Positions 27,556 to 36,132 of a stretch of 64,000 nt of DNA are shown piece by piece; positions within the stretch are counted from its first letter, which is position 1, and every line of letters starts with the position of its first letter. Where the stretch lies: positions 1 through 64,000 of the forward strand of contig CAXGOB010000001.1 in assembly GCA_964011275.1 (NCBI GenBank). Reading direction: 5' to 3'. Below the pieces are notes generated by a model that made no database searches, had not been told where the DNA came from, and saw only the letters and a list, made by a program, of their open reading frames with translations. The stretch comes from UBA7328 sp002471345. GTDB taxonomy: Bacteria; Bacteroidota; Bacteroidia; Chitinophagales; Saprospiraceae. The position numbers and the translations under genes are program-made.

Positions 27556-28758
27556 ATGATTACATTTGAAGAAGCATATCGCATTGTATTAGATCATGTT
27601 CAAGATTTTGGCACTTCAGATGTCCCCCTTCTATCTTCCTCGGGAAGGGTATTAAGAGAATCATGGAATGCTGATAGAGATTTTCCTCCTTTTGATAGAG
27701 TGATGATGGATGGTATAGCTATTCGCTATGATGATACATTTAGTCCAAGTAGTCAATTCCCTATTGAAGGAGTAGCTGCTGCGGGAGATTCTGAAATGGA
27801 ATTGAAAAGCAAATCAAATTGCATAGAAGTAATGACTGGAGCGGTTCTCCCAATAGGAACTGACACCGTGATCAGATATGAAGATGTGATAATAGAACAG
27901 GGCATAGCCACCATTAGGCTAGATGTTCATAAAGGGCAGAATATTCACCTTAAAGGTAATGACAAAAATAAAAATGACCTTCTTCTTGAACAAGGAAAAG
28001 TACTAAATTCAGCGGATCTTGGTATTGCGGCTTCCATAGGAAAAACTAACGTTAAGGTCAGTAATAGTCCTAAAACTCTTATAGTCTCTACAGGTAACGA
28101 ATTAGTAAATATCAATCAAACACCACTTCCTCATCAGATCAGAATGAGCAATGTATTTCAGATTGCTTCAGTACTAAATGACTCATTTAAGATTAAAGCA
28201 AATCAACTACATCTTTCCGATAATCAACGAGTAATAAAAGAAAAATTAGAATCGGAGATTAACATCAAAGACTTGATTATCCTTTCAGGAGGTGTGTCCA
28301 AAGGTAAATTCGATTTTATACCTGAGGCTTTACAATCACTCGGTGTGAAAAAACTTTTTCATAGAGTGCAACAAAGACCTGGCAAGCCTTTTTGGTTTGG
28401 GGTACATCCAAATGGATGTACTGTTTTTGCTCTTCCTGGAAATCCTATTTCTTCGTTCATGTGTACTCAGATTTACTTAAAACCTTGGATAGAAAAATCA
28501 CTCCAATCCGAACGAAGAGAGAACAGTTGTGCTCAACTAACAGAAGATGTTTTTTTCAAACCAAATCTTACTTACTTTATGGAAGTGAAGTTGAATATTA
28601 ATTCCAAAGGGCAAATTTTAGCAAAACCCCAAAAGGGAAATGGTTCTGGAGATCTAGCAAATCTAAGTAGAGCAAATGCATTTCTTAGATTGCCTCAAGG
28701 AAGAGATATATTCGAAAAAGGAGAACTTTTACCTTATCATCAATTTTCACCATTTTGA
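27556..28758 (+). CDS. moeA: Molybdopterin molybdenumtransferase MoeA
   Basis: A 401-residue enzyme that inserts molybdenum into adenylylated molybdopterin, the last step of cofactor synthesis. Visible are FPPFDRVMMDGIAIR, EVMTGAVLPIGTDTVIRYED, the MPT-binding-like segment LSGGVSKGKFDFIPEAL near residue 244, and ALPGNPISSF near 292, ending with the C-terminal domain IV. The ATG at 27556 lies 4 bases after moaA; a GTG at 27544 would overlap moaA and adds only MDNS. It is translationally coupled to moaA upstream and to the permease downstream. Other moa and mob genes are not in this window. Confidence 0.95.
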   Translation: MITFEEAYRIVLDHVQDFGTSDVPLLSSSGRVLRESWNADRDFPPFDRVMMDGIAIRYDDTFSPSSQFPIEGVAAAGDSEMELKSKSNCIEVMTGAVLPIGTDTVIRYEDVIIEQGIATIRLDVHKGQNIHLKGNDKNKNDLLLEQGKVLNSADLGIAASIGKTNVKVSNSPKTLIVSTGNELVNINQTPLPHQIRMSNVFQIASVLNDSFKIKANQLHLSDNQRVIKEKLESEINIKDLIILSGGVSKGKFDFIPEALQSLGVKKLFHRVQQRPGKPFWFGVHPNGCTVFALPGNPISSFMCTQIYLKPWIEKSLQSERRENSCAQLTEDVFFKPNLTYFMEVKLNINSKGQILAKPQKGNGSGDLANLSRANAFLRLPQGRDIFEKGELLPYHQFSPF

Positions 28759-30044
28759 GACCAGGCGATCAAAAAATAGGGTGGCTTACTGCCATGTGGC
28801 TAGTGGTGGCATGTATGATAGGCACTGGAGTATTTACCAGTTTAGGCTTCCAATTAATGGATGTAAAAAATACTTATACTATTATTCTACTCTGGGTATT
28901 AGGAGGTGCATTTGCATTAATTGGAGCATTTACCTATGCTGAATTAGGCACACATTTCAAAGAATCTGGAGGAGACTATATTTTTCTATCTCGAATTTTT
29001 CATCCATTTGTTGGATACCTCTATGCATGGACATCACTTTCAGTAGGATTCTCCGCACCTATAGGAATAGCCGCTATGGCTATGATTAGCTATCTAGAAC
29101 CGATCAACCCTTCCATTTTTAATACTTGGTTTGGAATAGGAGTTATAGTTCTATTGACTTTAGTCCATTCGATAAGTGTGAAGAAAAGTGGACAAGTCCA
29201 AGACATTACAACGTATATTAAAGTTGCATTTGTCATTGCTTTAGTATTCATAGGTTTTTGGATAGCTCCAAGTGAAGAAAATGCCATTTTACTTGACTCT
29301 TCTTGGCAAAAAGAACTACTTCTACCTGGGTTTGCTGTATCACTGATTTATGTGACCTATGCTTATACAGGTTGGAATTCCGCAGCATATATTATCGATG
29401 AGATAAGAGAACCATTAAAGAATTTACCAAGGGCGTTGATTTTAGGAACCATACTAGTCACCATTGTCTATGTATTATTACAGGTGGTATTATTAAGACA
29501 TGCAACTGTAGATCAGCTCTCAGGTCAGGTAGAAGTAGCAACAATTTCTTTTTCTAATATTTTTGGAAATAACGGAGTCCTTTGGGTAGGAGTATTTATC
29601 GGCATCCAGCTTATTGCTACGATTAGCGGATACCTCTGGATAGGGTCTAGAATCATCTACGCTATGGCTGAAGAACATCCACTGTGGAATAAACTAGTGT
29701 ATAAAAACAACCTAGATATTCCTACTCGAGCTCTATGGATACAAGCAGCCATCGCAATATTACTTACACTGACTGGCACATTTGAGCAAGTGTTACTTTA
29801 TGCAAGTTTTGTGCTGCAACTAATGGGTACGTTGACAATAGCATCCTTACTTTGGGTAAAACGAAAAAGTGGCACATTTACGAGTCCTGGAAGACCTTAC
29901 TTCCAAATTATTTATATTCTTTTTAGTCTTTGGATCTTAGGATATATGTTAATTGAGCAACCAAAGGAAAGTTTTATGGGATTAGGGATTGTGGCTGTGG
30001 GTGCTATAAGTTATTTTATAAGGCCCAAGGTAAATAAAACATAA
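28755..30044 (+). CDS. APC-family amino acid permease
   Basis: A 429-residue transporter with about 12 membrane helices. The APC signature after the first turn reads VVACMIGTGVFTSLGFQ, followed by WVLGGAFALIGAFTYAELG, the substrate-site region typical of the family. The start is TTG at 28755, overlapping the moeA stop (TTGA); an ATG at 28794 would remove the start of helix 1, so TTG is preferred. It is the last gene of the moaA-moeA run. It moves amino acids, probably by exchange or proton symport; the substrate cannot be read from sequence. There is no apparent functional link to molybdenum cofactor. Confidence 0.87.
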   Translation: MRPGDQKIGWLTAMWLVVACMIGTGVFTSLGFQLMDVKNTYTIILLWVLGGAFALIGAFTYAELGTHFKESGGDYIFLSRIFHPFVGYLYAWTSLSVGFSAPIGIAAMAMISYLEPINPSIFNTWFGIGVIVLLTLVHSISVKKSGQVQDITTYIKVAFVIALVFIGFWIAPSEENAILLDSSWQKELLLPGFAVSLIYVTYAYTGWNSAAYIIDEIREPLKNLPRALILGTILVTIVYVLLQVVLLRHATVDQLSGQVEVATISFSNIFGNNGVLWVGVFIGIQLIATISGYLWIGSRIIYAMAEEHPLWNKLVYKNNLDIPTRALWIQAAIAILLTLTGTFEQVLLYASFVLQLMGTLTIASLLWVKRKSGTFTSPGRPYFQIIYILFSLWILGYMLIEQPKESFMGLGIVAVGAISYFIRPKVNKT

Positions 30045-30055
30045 AACGAGAAATT

Positions 30056-32164
30056 CTACCCATTTAATAAGGCCACAAAATCAGCCTCAGTCATAATCTG
30101 TACAGTTCCTAAAGCTTCAGCTTTTTTCAATTTGGAACCGGCCTTTTCACCCACTACTAGTATGTCCAAATTACTACTTACGGCACTGATATTTTTTGCT
30201 CCTGCTTTTGCTGCCATCTCTTGAGCCTGCTTTCTATTTACTTGCTGAAGTGAACCTGTGAAAAGGATTGTTTTTCCAAAAAGAGGAGCATCATCAGCAA
30301 CTTGAAGTGGTTTGTCTTCATCTGTTTGATATAGATTTACTCCATTAGACTCCATTCTCTCTAGTAATTCAATATTCTTTTCTTTGGTAAAATATTCCAC
30401 TACATTCTGTGCTACTACAGGGCCTATATCGGGTATCTCTGTGAATTTTTCTTCATTCCATCCTCTAAGATCCATGACATGTGATATACGTTCAGCTAAA
30501 AGCTTAGATGCTTTTTTACCTAGATGATGAATACTAAGACTATGAAGTAATTTATGGATAGGATTTTGTCTGGCCTTATCAATAGACTTCTTCAGATTAT
30601 CTACGGATTTCTGTCCGAAGCCCTCAAGATCTTTTATTTTGTCAAAGTCCATATCATAGATATCAGCTATGTCTTTAATCCATCCATATTCATAAAATTT
30701 TTCTACATATGATTTTCCAAAACCATCAATGTCCATGGCGTTTTTACTTATATGAAATATCATTTTCATTAGATCTTGAGCACCGCATTGACAATTAGTA
30801 CATCGCCAAGCAGCTTCTCCTTCAGCCTTAATTAGTACAACTTCTTTATCTGGAGCGATAGGGCAATGTTTAGGAAAAACGAGTGACTCCTGAGACCCAT
30901 CTCTTAATTCTGGTATCGATCTGACTATATAGGGTATAACATCACCGGCCCTTTCGATAACAATACTGTCCCCTATTCTTAAATCTTTGGAAATGATAAA
31001 TTCTTCATTATGCATAGAAATAGACGATACTGTTACACCTGCTAGATGAACTGGTTTCACCTTGGCAACAGGAGTAATCGATCCTATTTTACCCACTTGA
31101 TATTCCACATCTTCTAGTACTGTATTGGCTTGTTTTGCCTTGAATTTATATGCTACAGCCCACCTCGGATGATGGGCCGTGCTACCACATTTCTCTTGCA
31201 GTTTAGTATTATTTACTTTGATTACCATACCGTCAATTTCATAGGCATAGCTATCTCTTTTTTCATCCCATTCTGCTATATACTCTATTACGTCCTCAAT
31301 GTTTTTACAAATTCTTAATTCCTCTTTTGGCACTTTGAAGCCAAGAAAAGAAAGCGCTTCTAATTGTCCACTATGAGTAGGAATGTCATCTAACATATTT
31401 CGACTTGTACTATCAACAGCATGGCCCAATTGAAACACAAAAATTTCAATACCACGATTTCTGGTTTCTTGTGGATTTTTAGTGCGTAACCCGCCCGATG
31501 CTGTATTTCTTGGATTAGCAAAAAGAGAGTACCCATTTTCTGCCCTCTTTTCATTCATTTTATCAAAAATGTCCTTTCTTATCACCGCCTCTCCTCTTAA
31601 TTCAGCTGTGATAATATTGTGTTTTTTGAAATCCGCTCTTAGAGGAACAGATGGAAGGGTTTTGGCATTTGGAGTCATTTCTTCTCCTTGTTGTCCATTC
31701 CCTCTTGTAGCAGCTCTAGTAAGAATTCCATTTTCGTACACAAGTGCAACACTCCCCCCGTCAAACTTGGGCTCTACTGTATATTCAATTTCCTGCTGAC
31801 CTGTCAATTTTACTATCTGAGAATGAAAGTCTCTTATATCTTCTGGGCCATAAGCATTACCTAAAGACAACATTGGAATAATGTGCTTTACAGCAGGAAA
31901 GTCAGGGTTAAGTGCTGTTGCAACTCTTTGGGTTGGGCTATCAAGAGTGATACTGCCAGGATTATTTTCTTCTAGCTTTCTTAAATGATTAAAAAGTATA
32001 TCATATTCTCTATCAGTAATCAGTGTGTTATTATCTACATAATATCTCCACTCATGAAACCTGAGAACATCCCTAAGTTCTTCTATACCAGAAAGTCCCG
32101 GCAAATTATCAATTAACAGATTAGTCTTCTCAGCTAGTCTTTGAATTTCAATGGTATCGTACAT
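30056..32164 (-). CDS. ligA: NAD-dependent DNA ligase
   Basis: A 702-residue bacterial replicative ligase that seals nicks with NAD+. The Ia domain region FHEWRYYVDNNTLITDREYD is at residues 30-50, the adenylation Lys is in EPKFDGGSVAL near residue 131, and a zinc site has CPIAPDKE and CTNCQCG near residues 430 and 455. Helix-hairpin-helix segments (DLEGFGQKSVDNLKKSI, EIPDIGPVVAQN) follow, and a BRCT domain closes the protein (about 622-702: GKTILFTGSL and LVVGEKAGSKLKKA). The length is normal. A plsC-like gene lies 11 bases upstream in the same direction, so they may share a transcript. Confidence 0.97.
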   Translation of the reverse strand: MYDTIEIQRLAEKTNLLIDNLPGLSGIEELRDVLRFHEWRYYVDNNTLITDREYDILFNHLRKLEENNPGSITLDSPTQRVATALNPDFPAVKHIIPMLSLGNAYGPEDIRDFHSQIVKLTGQQEIEYTVEPKFDGGSVALVYENGILTRAATRGNGQQGEEMTPNAKTLPSVPLRADFKKHNIITAELRGEAVIRKDIFDKMNEKRAENGYSLFANPRNTASGGLRTKNPQETRNRGIEIFVFQLGHAVDSTSRNMLDDIPTHSGQLEALSFLGFKVPKEELRICKNIEDVIEYIAEWDEKRDSYAYEIDGMVIKVNNTKLQEKCGSTAHHPRWAVAYKFKAKQANTVLEDVEYQVGKIGSITPVAKVKPVHLAGVTVSSISMHNEEFIISKDLRIGDSIVIERAGDVIPYIVRSIPELRDGSQESLVFPKHCPIAPDKEVVLIKAEGEAAWRCTNCQCGAQDLMKMIFHISKNAMDIDGFGKSYVEKFYEYGWIKDIADIYDMDFDKIKDLEGFGQKSVDNLKKSIDKARQNPIHKLLHSLSIHHLGKKASKLLAERISHVMDLRGWNEEKFTEIPDIGPVVAQNVVEYFTKEKNIELLERMESNGVNLYQTDEDKPLQVADDAPLFGKTILFTGSLQQVNRKQAQEMAAKAGAKNISAVSSNLDILVVGEKAGSKLKKAEALGTVQIMTEADFVALLNG

Positions 32165-32175
32165 CTATATCTTTT

Positions 32176-32733
32176 CTATCCTTTTGCCTTTGAAAAACTA
32201 AAATCTGGGATTTTCCCCTTATAGCCATCATAAATATCTTCAATATCACTCTGATCTTTTTCAATATCATCAGTGAGGTAAAAGAGGTCTTTCATAATTA
32301 TTGTCTTATTTTCAAAATCAAATATCACTGGTAATATGGGCACTCCAGCTCCTTTGGCAATGAAGTAATATCCAGTTTTAAAACTTTTGACTTTTTTTCT
32401 GGTTCCTTCAGGAGTTATCAAAATGCGATGGGACCTTCTAGTTTTAAAATCCTTCACTACTTCAAAAACAAAATTCGTGTTTCCTGACCTCTTAATTGGT
32501 ATTGCATTAAGACCTTTGAGAATTATACTTATTGGAAAAAAAAACATTTCTTCTTTGACGTAGAAAGCGACATTCATTTTCTTCCACCATTTTACACATA
32601 TTCCTATTGGTACATCCCACATGGATGTATGTGGTGCCACTATTACAACAAAACTATTTTCATTGCCAGGATAATCACCCTCAAGTTTCCACCCAACTAG
32701 ATGAAAAAGGAACTTCCCTATTATTGATAACAT
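32176..32733 (-). CDS. 1-acyl-glycerol-3-phosphate acyltransferase family (PlsC-like)
   Basis: A 185-residue acyltransferase. The catalytic HxxxxD motif reads APHTSMWDVPIG (residues about 33-44), and the glycerophosphate-binding motif is ITPEGTRKK at about 102-110, with PIKRSGNTNFV between them. The family makes phosphatidic acid or related membrane lipids at the inner membrane. The protein is short, as in the Bacteroidota group that lacks an N-terminal helix extension, so it may act on a different acyl acceptor from true PlsC. It lies directly upstream of ligA. The genus-level role is uncertain; the family assignment is firm. Confidence 0.88.
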   Translation of the reverse strand: MLSIIGKFLFHLVGWKLEGDYPGNENSFVVIVAPHTSMWDVPIGICVKWWKKMNVAFYVKEEMFFFPISIILKGLNAIPIKRSGNTNFVFEVVKDFKTRRSHRILITPEGTRKKVKSFKTGYYFIAKGAGVPILPVIFDFENKTIIMKDLFYLTDDIEKDQSDIEDIYDGYKGKIPDFSFSKAKG

Positions 32734-32826
32734 AGTTGTACTAATTTCAATTATTTAAAAGATTACAATAATCTGAATTAAACCTTTGTAAAAATAACAA
32801 GTCATATAAGTGTCTGACAAATAATA

Positions 32827-33402
32827 GTGAAGGATCAAATCATAAATATCAAAGAAAGCAATAATGATGAAGAAATTCTAAGTCTATTCAGAAGTGAAAA
32901 GACAGTGAATAGTGGAATGAAATTACTTATGCAAAATCATAGACAATCACTATATCATCACATAAGAAGAATGGTAGAAAGTCATGAAGACACAGATGAT
33001 ATCCTTCAAAATGTATTTGTGAAAGCATATAAAGCAATTGCAAAGTTTGAAGGGAAATCAAAATTGTCGACATGGCTCTTTAGAATCGCAACTAATGAGA
33101 CTCTCTCATTCTTAAAAAAACAAAAAATAAAAGTGGTGGGATCAGAAACAAATGAAAATATGCTTAACCAAGTTATTGCAGAACCGCATATAGAAGGAGA
33201 TCAAATCATTGAACTTTTGCAAAAGGCTATTTCTGTACTTCCAGAAAAACAAAAGTTAGTCTTTAGCATGAGATATTTCGATGAAATGAGCTATGCAGAT
33301 ATTAGTCAAGTACTAAATGTAACCACTGGTGGGCTTAAGGCTTCTTTCCATCATGCCGTGAAAAAAATTGAAGTATTTGTAAAAGAAAATCAGGAGTTAT
33401 GA
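32827..33402 (+). CDS. ECF-type RNA polymerase sigma factor
   Basis: A 191-residue sigma-70 family factor of the ECF type. Region 2 (about residues 35-100: MLMQNHRQ-type start, EDTDDILQNVFVKAYKAI, LSTWLFRIATNETLSFL) and region 4 (about 125-183: LPEKQKLVFSMRYFDEMSYADISQVL, GGLKASFHHAVKKIE) are both complete. The start is GTG at 32827; there is no nearer ATG that keeps region 2 whole. The next gene overlaps the stop by 4 bases (ATGA) and encodes a single-pass membrane protein, which fits a sigma/anti-sigma pair responding to an envelope signal. Confidence 0.93.
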   Translation: MKDQIINIKESNNDEEILSLFRSEKTVNSGMKLLMQNHRQSLYHHIRRMVESHEDTDDILQNVFVKAYKAIAKFEGKSKLSTWLFRIATNETLSFLKKQKIKVVGSETNENMLNQVIAEPHIEGDQIIELLQKAISVLPEKQKLVFSMRYFDEMSYADISQVLNVTTGGLKASFHHAVKKIEVFVKENQEL

Positions 33403-33848
33403 GTAATGAAATAACTGAAGAGATAAAAGGTACTATTCTAGAGCAGATTGATAAAAAACTTCTGAATCAAGAAGTTCCAGAAAGCTACTTTGAAAAAACA
33501 GAAAAGGAGGTCTTCGGAAGAATTGAGCTTGATGAAAAGAGAGTAAAAGCCATCTCTATTCCTCGATTAATGTGGCTGGGAATCGCTGCATCAGTGTCTA
33601 TTTTACTTGGTTTCCTAGTGTGCATGCAAAATTCTGAATCCAATAATAATATATTCCAGAATGCTGATAACGAGATGCTTATACAATATGCATCACTTGA
33701 TATGGACCTTACAGATTTGACTTATGAAGAATTAGTTGGGGAAAGTGAATTCTCAGATTTTGCCAATATAGATGATGAGGCTTTAGATGCATATATCGAA
33801 GATCATACAGATATAACCGAATTAGAAGAAATACTAGAATATTTATAA
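33399..33848 (+). CDS. Probable membrane anti-sigma factor
   Basis: A 149-residue protein with one membrane helix (MWLGIAASVSILLGFLVCM, about 56-75). The cytoplasmic part is about 55 residues and highly charged, and the periplasmic part is very acidic (ends DITELEEILEYL). It lacks a recognisable zinc anti-sigma motif. The call rests on its 4-base overlap with the ECF sigma gene and its topology, not on a conserved domain. Its tail is unusually rich in Asp and Glu, which may bind a basic or metal ligand. The next gene, 20 bases downstream, encodes a Spy/CpxP-like protein. Confidence 0.7.
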   Translation: MSNEITEEIKGTILEQIDKKLLNQEVPESYFEKTEKEVFGRIELDEKRVKAISIPRLMWLGIAASVSILLGFLVCMQNSESNNNIFQNADNEMLIQYASLDMDLTDLTYEELVGESEFSDFANIDDEALDAYIEDHTDITELEEILEYL

Positions 33849-33868
33849 TTAAAAAATATGCAAAAAGA

Positions 33869-34315
33869 ATGAATTACAGAAAATTGATAAGCACTATACT
33901 TATTGTCATGATTGCTCTCATTGCGAATGCTCAGATAGGCCAGCAAAGTGCTAGAAACGAAAGAATAGAGTCATTGAAAGTGGCTTTTATTACTGAAAAA
34001 TTGAATTTCTCTCCTGAAGAATCTGCTACATTCTGGCCTCTTTATAATGAGATGGAGAAAAAAATAAAAGAAGTGAAACAAAACCCAGTTAGGAAAGCAA
34101 GAAGTATTCAATCTGACGCTGAAGCAAAAGCATTTATTCTTGAAAGAATCGATGATGAAGAGAAAGCTTTAGGTATAAAAAAGGAATATTACTTAAGACT
34201 CACAGATAGTATTAGCGCACAAAAAGTGATGAAATTGAACCAAGTTGAAAATCAATTCAAGAGAGAATTATTAAAAGAAGTGAGAAATCGTCAAGGTCAG
34301 AGAAAAAATAGGTGA
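33869..34315 (+). CDS. Spy/CpxP-like periplasmic protein, sensor-type partner of the ECF factor
   Basis: A 148-residue secreted helical protein. A signal peptide (to NAQIGQ) is followed by a long helix pair with the family-like motif LNFSPEESATFWPLYNEMEKK, then a basic C-terminus (RNRQGQRKNR). Bacteroidota genes of this kind are often annotated as 'sensor of ECF-type sigma factor', and the position behind sigma and anti-sigma genes agrees. It may bind misfolded proteins or metal ions in the periplasm. Three genes and a strong terminator form a self-contained unit. The molecular role is inferred, not shown. Confidence 0.72.
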   Translation: MNYRKLISTILIVMIALIANAQIGQQSARNERIESLKVAFITEKLNFSPEESATFWPLYNEMEKKIKEVKQNPVRKARSIQSDAEAKAFILERIDDEEKALGIKKEYYLRLTDSISAQKVMKLNQVENQFKRELLKEVRNRQGQRKNR

Positions 34316-34367
34316 AAACCCTAGATTTTCAAAATCGTTATACAGAAGCAAAAGAAAGAGAGCAAAA

Positions 34368-34429
34368 TACATATATAAAAAATCCTCAATTTGAGTATAA
34401 AATCAAATTGAGGATTTTTTATATATGTA
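34368..34429. terminator. Strong terminator after the sigma operon
   Basis: A near-perfect 27-bp stem (left arm 34368-34394, right arm 34403-34429) with an 8-base loop and A and T tracts inside both arms. It can serve both strands. Confidence 0.9.
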
Positions 34430-34589
34430 TTTATTTAATGTTTAAAACACTGTTATACCACATATTGTAAAGTTTTTAATATAATAGGGCAAACCCTCAT
34501 GTTGAAAAGTTTTATTTAAAAAGTAGGGTGGATAACTAAGGTATTTAATTATATTCGCGTCGTAATAGTTAATCCCTGAGAATTGTATT

Positions 34590-35996
34590 ATGACAGAAAG
34601 AACAAGGCTGTCCTCCTCCTTGCTCAATCTCATTACAGATTTTGAGCAAAGCCTGACTGACGGAATCAACACTGCACTCGATGAGCGTGCTTATGCGCAA
34701 ATCGTAGAATATTATGAAAGTGAGAATCGTCAAGATAGAGCAGGAGAGGTTGTAGACAGAGCAATTAATCAGTTTCCACTGAACATTGAATTTCATAAAC
34801 TGAAAGCAAGTTTGCTGATCAAATCTAGAAGATTTGATGATGCGCACAAGACTTTGAGCAGTGCTGAGGTCAAAGAACCATTTAATGTGGATCTTTTGCT
34901 CTTAAGAGCTCGAGTTTTAGCGGGTCAAAATAAATTTGATCAAGCATTTGATATAGTGGATGATGTGAAATCATATGTGGACAAAGATGATGAGATCAAA
35001 GCATTTTTGACAGAAGCAGAAGTAGCAGATTTGAGTCAAGACTACGAACAAATGTTTCAAGCACTGAAAAACGCATTAATTGTAGATCCTGAAAACATTA
35101 ACGCTTTAGATTTAATGAAAAAAGCGGTTAATCTTTCGAGACAACACTTTGAAGAAAGCATACTTATTCACACTGTAATAGTAGAAAACCATCCGTACTG
35201 TGCTAAGGCATGGTATAACTTAGGTCATTCTTACGCTTTTGTTTCAGAATATGAAAACGCAGTTGAAGCACTCGAATATGCATTCTTAGTAGATTCTACT
35301 TTCGAAGAAGCTTATAATGATTGTGCTGAATTTTGCATGGAGATCTCTGAGTTTCAAAGAGCTGAAATCATATTGCATGAAGCAATGATGCAATTTGAAT
35401 ACAATTATGACTCTTTGTATAATCTAGCTCTATGTCAATATCACATTGGCAAAATTGAGGAATCTAAAAGAACTCTTTTTGAAGCCATGCAACTAGAGCC
35501 TTATTGTGAGGAACTTCACTTCCTAATGGCAAAGTGCGATATAAAGGATGGCAACTGGATGGGTGCAATTCAAATGTTAGAAAAAGCTATTGATCTTGAA
35601 GATCAAATAGAAGATTATTACTTTCATTTGGGTCAAGTATACGAGAAGATCAACAAGGAAGCCAAAGCCAATGTCTTTTACAGAAAAGCTGCTTTCCAAG
35701 GAGAAGAACAGTCTTATTACTGGGAAGAATATATTCTTTTCTTAATCAGAAAAGGAGACCTAGAAGTTGCTGATAAATACATTAAAATATCAGGAGAATG
35801 TACTTATTCCACACGTATTGGATATCTAGATGTAGTGAGTAAGTTACTAAATGGTGATCGCAAGAAAGGCATTGAGTTATTCACTGAGCTAATTCAAGAA
35901 GACTTTGACAGCAAAGAGATTTTAGTCAGAGCAGATGAAAGTTTAAAATCTGACAAAGAGATATTATCAATCATCAAATATTACGAAAAGGAATAG
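34590..35996 (+). CDS. Cytoplasmic TPR-repeat protein
   Basis: A 468-residue all-helical protein with no signal peptide or membrane segment. Tetratricopeptide repeats can be followed from about residue 35 to 400: for example AKAWYNLGHSYAFVSEYENA, YDSLYNLALCQYHIGKIEES, and LHFLMAKCDIKDGNWMGA. The repeats run at about 34-residue spacing and are fairly regular in the second half. Such proteins are scaffolds for other proteins. The gene stands alone between two terminators and has no obvious partner gene. The function is unknown. Confidence 0.85.
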   Translation: MTERTRLSSSLLNLITDFEQSLTDGINTALDERAYAQIVEYYESENRQDRAGEVVDRAINQFPLNIEFHKLKASLLIKSRRFDDAHKTLSSAEVKEPFNVDLLLLRARVLAGQNKFDQAFDIVDDVKSYVDKDDEIKAFLTEAEVADLSQDYEQMFQALKNALIVDPENINALDLMKKAVNLSRQHFEESILIHTVIVENHPYCAKAWYNLGHSYAFVSEYENAVEALEYAFLVDSTFEEAYNDCAEFCMEISEFQRAEIILHEAMMQFEYNYDSLYNLALCQYHIGKIEESKRTLFEAMQLEPYCEELHFLMAKCDIKDGNWMGAIQMLEKAIDLEDQIEDYYFHLGQVYEKINKEAKANVFYRKAAFQGEEQSYYWEEYILFLIRKGDLEVADKYIKISGECTYSTRIGYLDVVSKLLNGDRKKGIELFTELIQEDFDSKEILVRADESLKSDKEILSIIKYYEKE

Positions 35997-36020
35997 AATT
36001 AGAACTTACTTCTAATAACT

Positions 36021-36058
36021 AAAAAATGGCTATCTCTTCATTGGGATAGCCATTTTTT
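36021..36058. terminator. Terminator after the TPR gene
   Basis: A perfect 14-bp stem (AAAAAATGGCTATC at 36021-36034 and its complement at 36045-36058) with a 10-base loop and T tract. Confidence 0.88.
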
Positions 36059-36132
36059 ATTGAATTATTATTTAGTCTATACCTGTACACACATTACATT
36101 ATTACTTAATTTGTGATGCAAGGCTTTTTATA

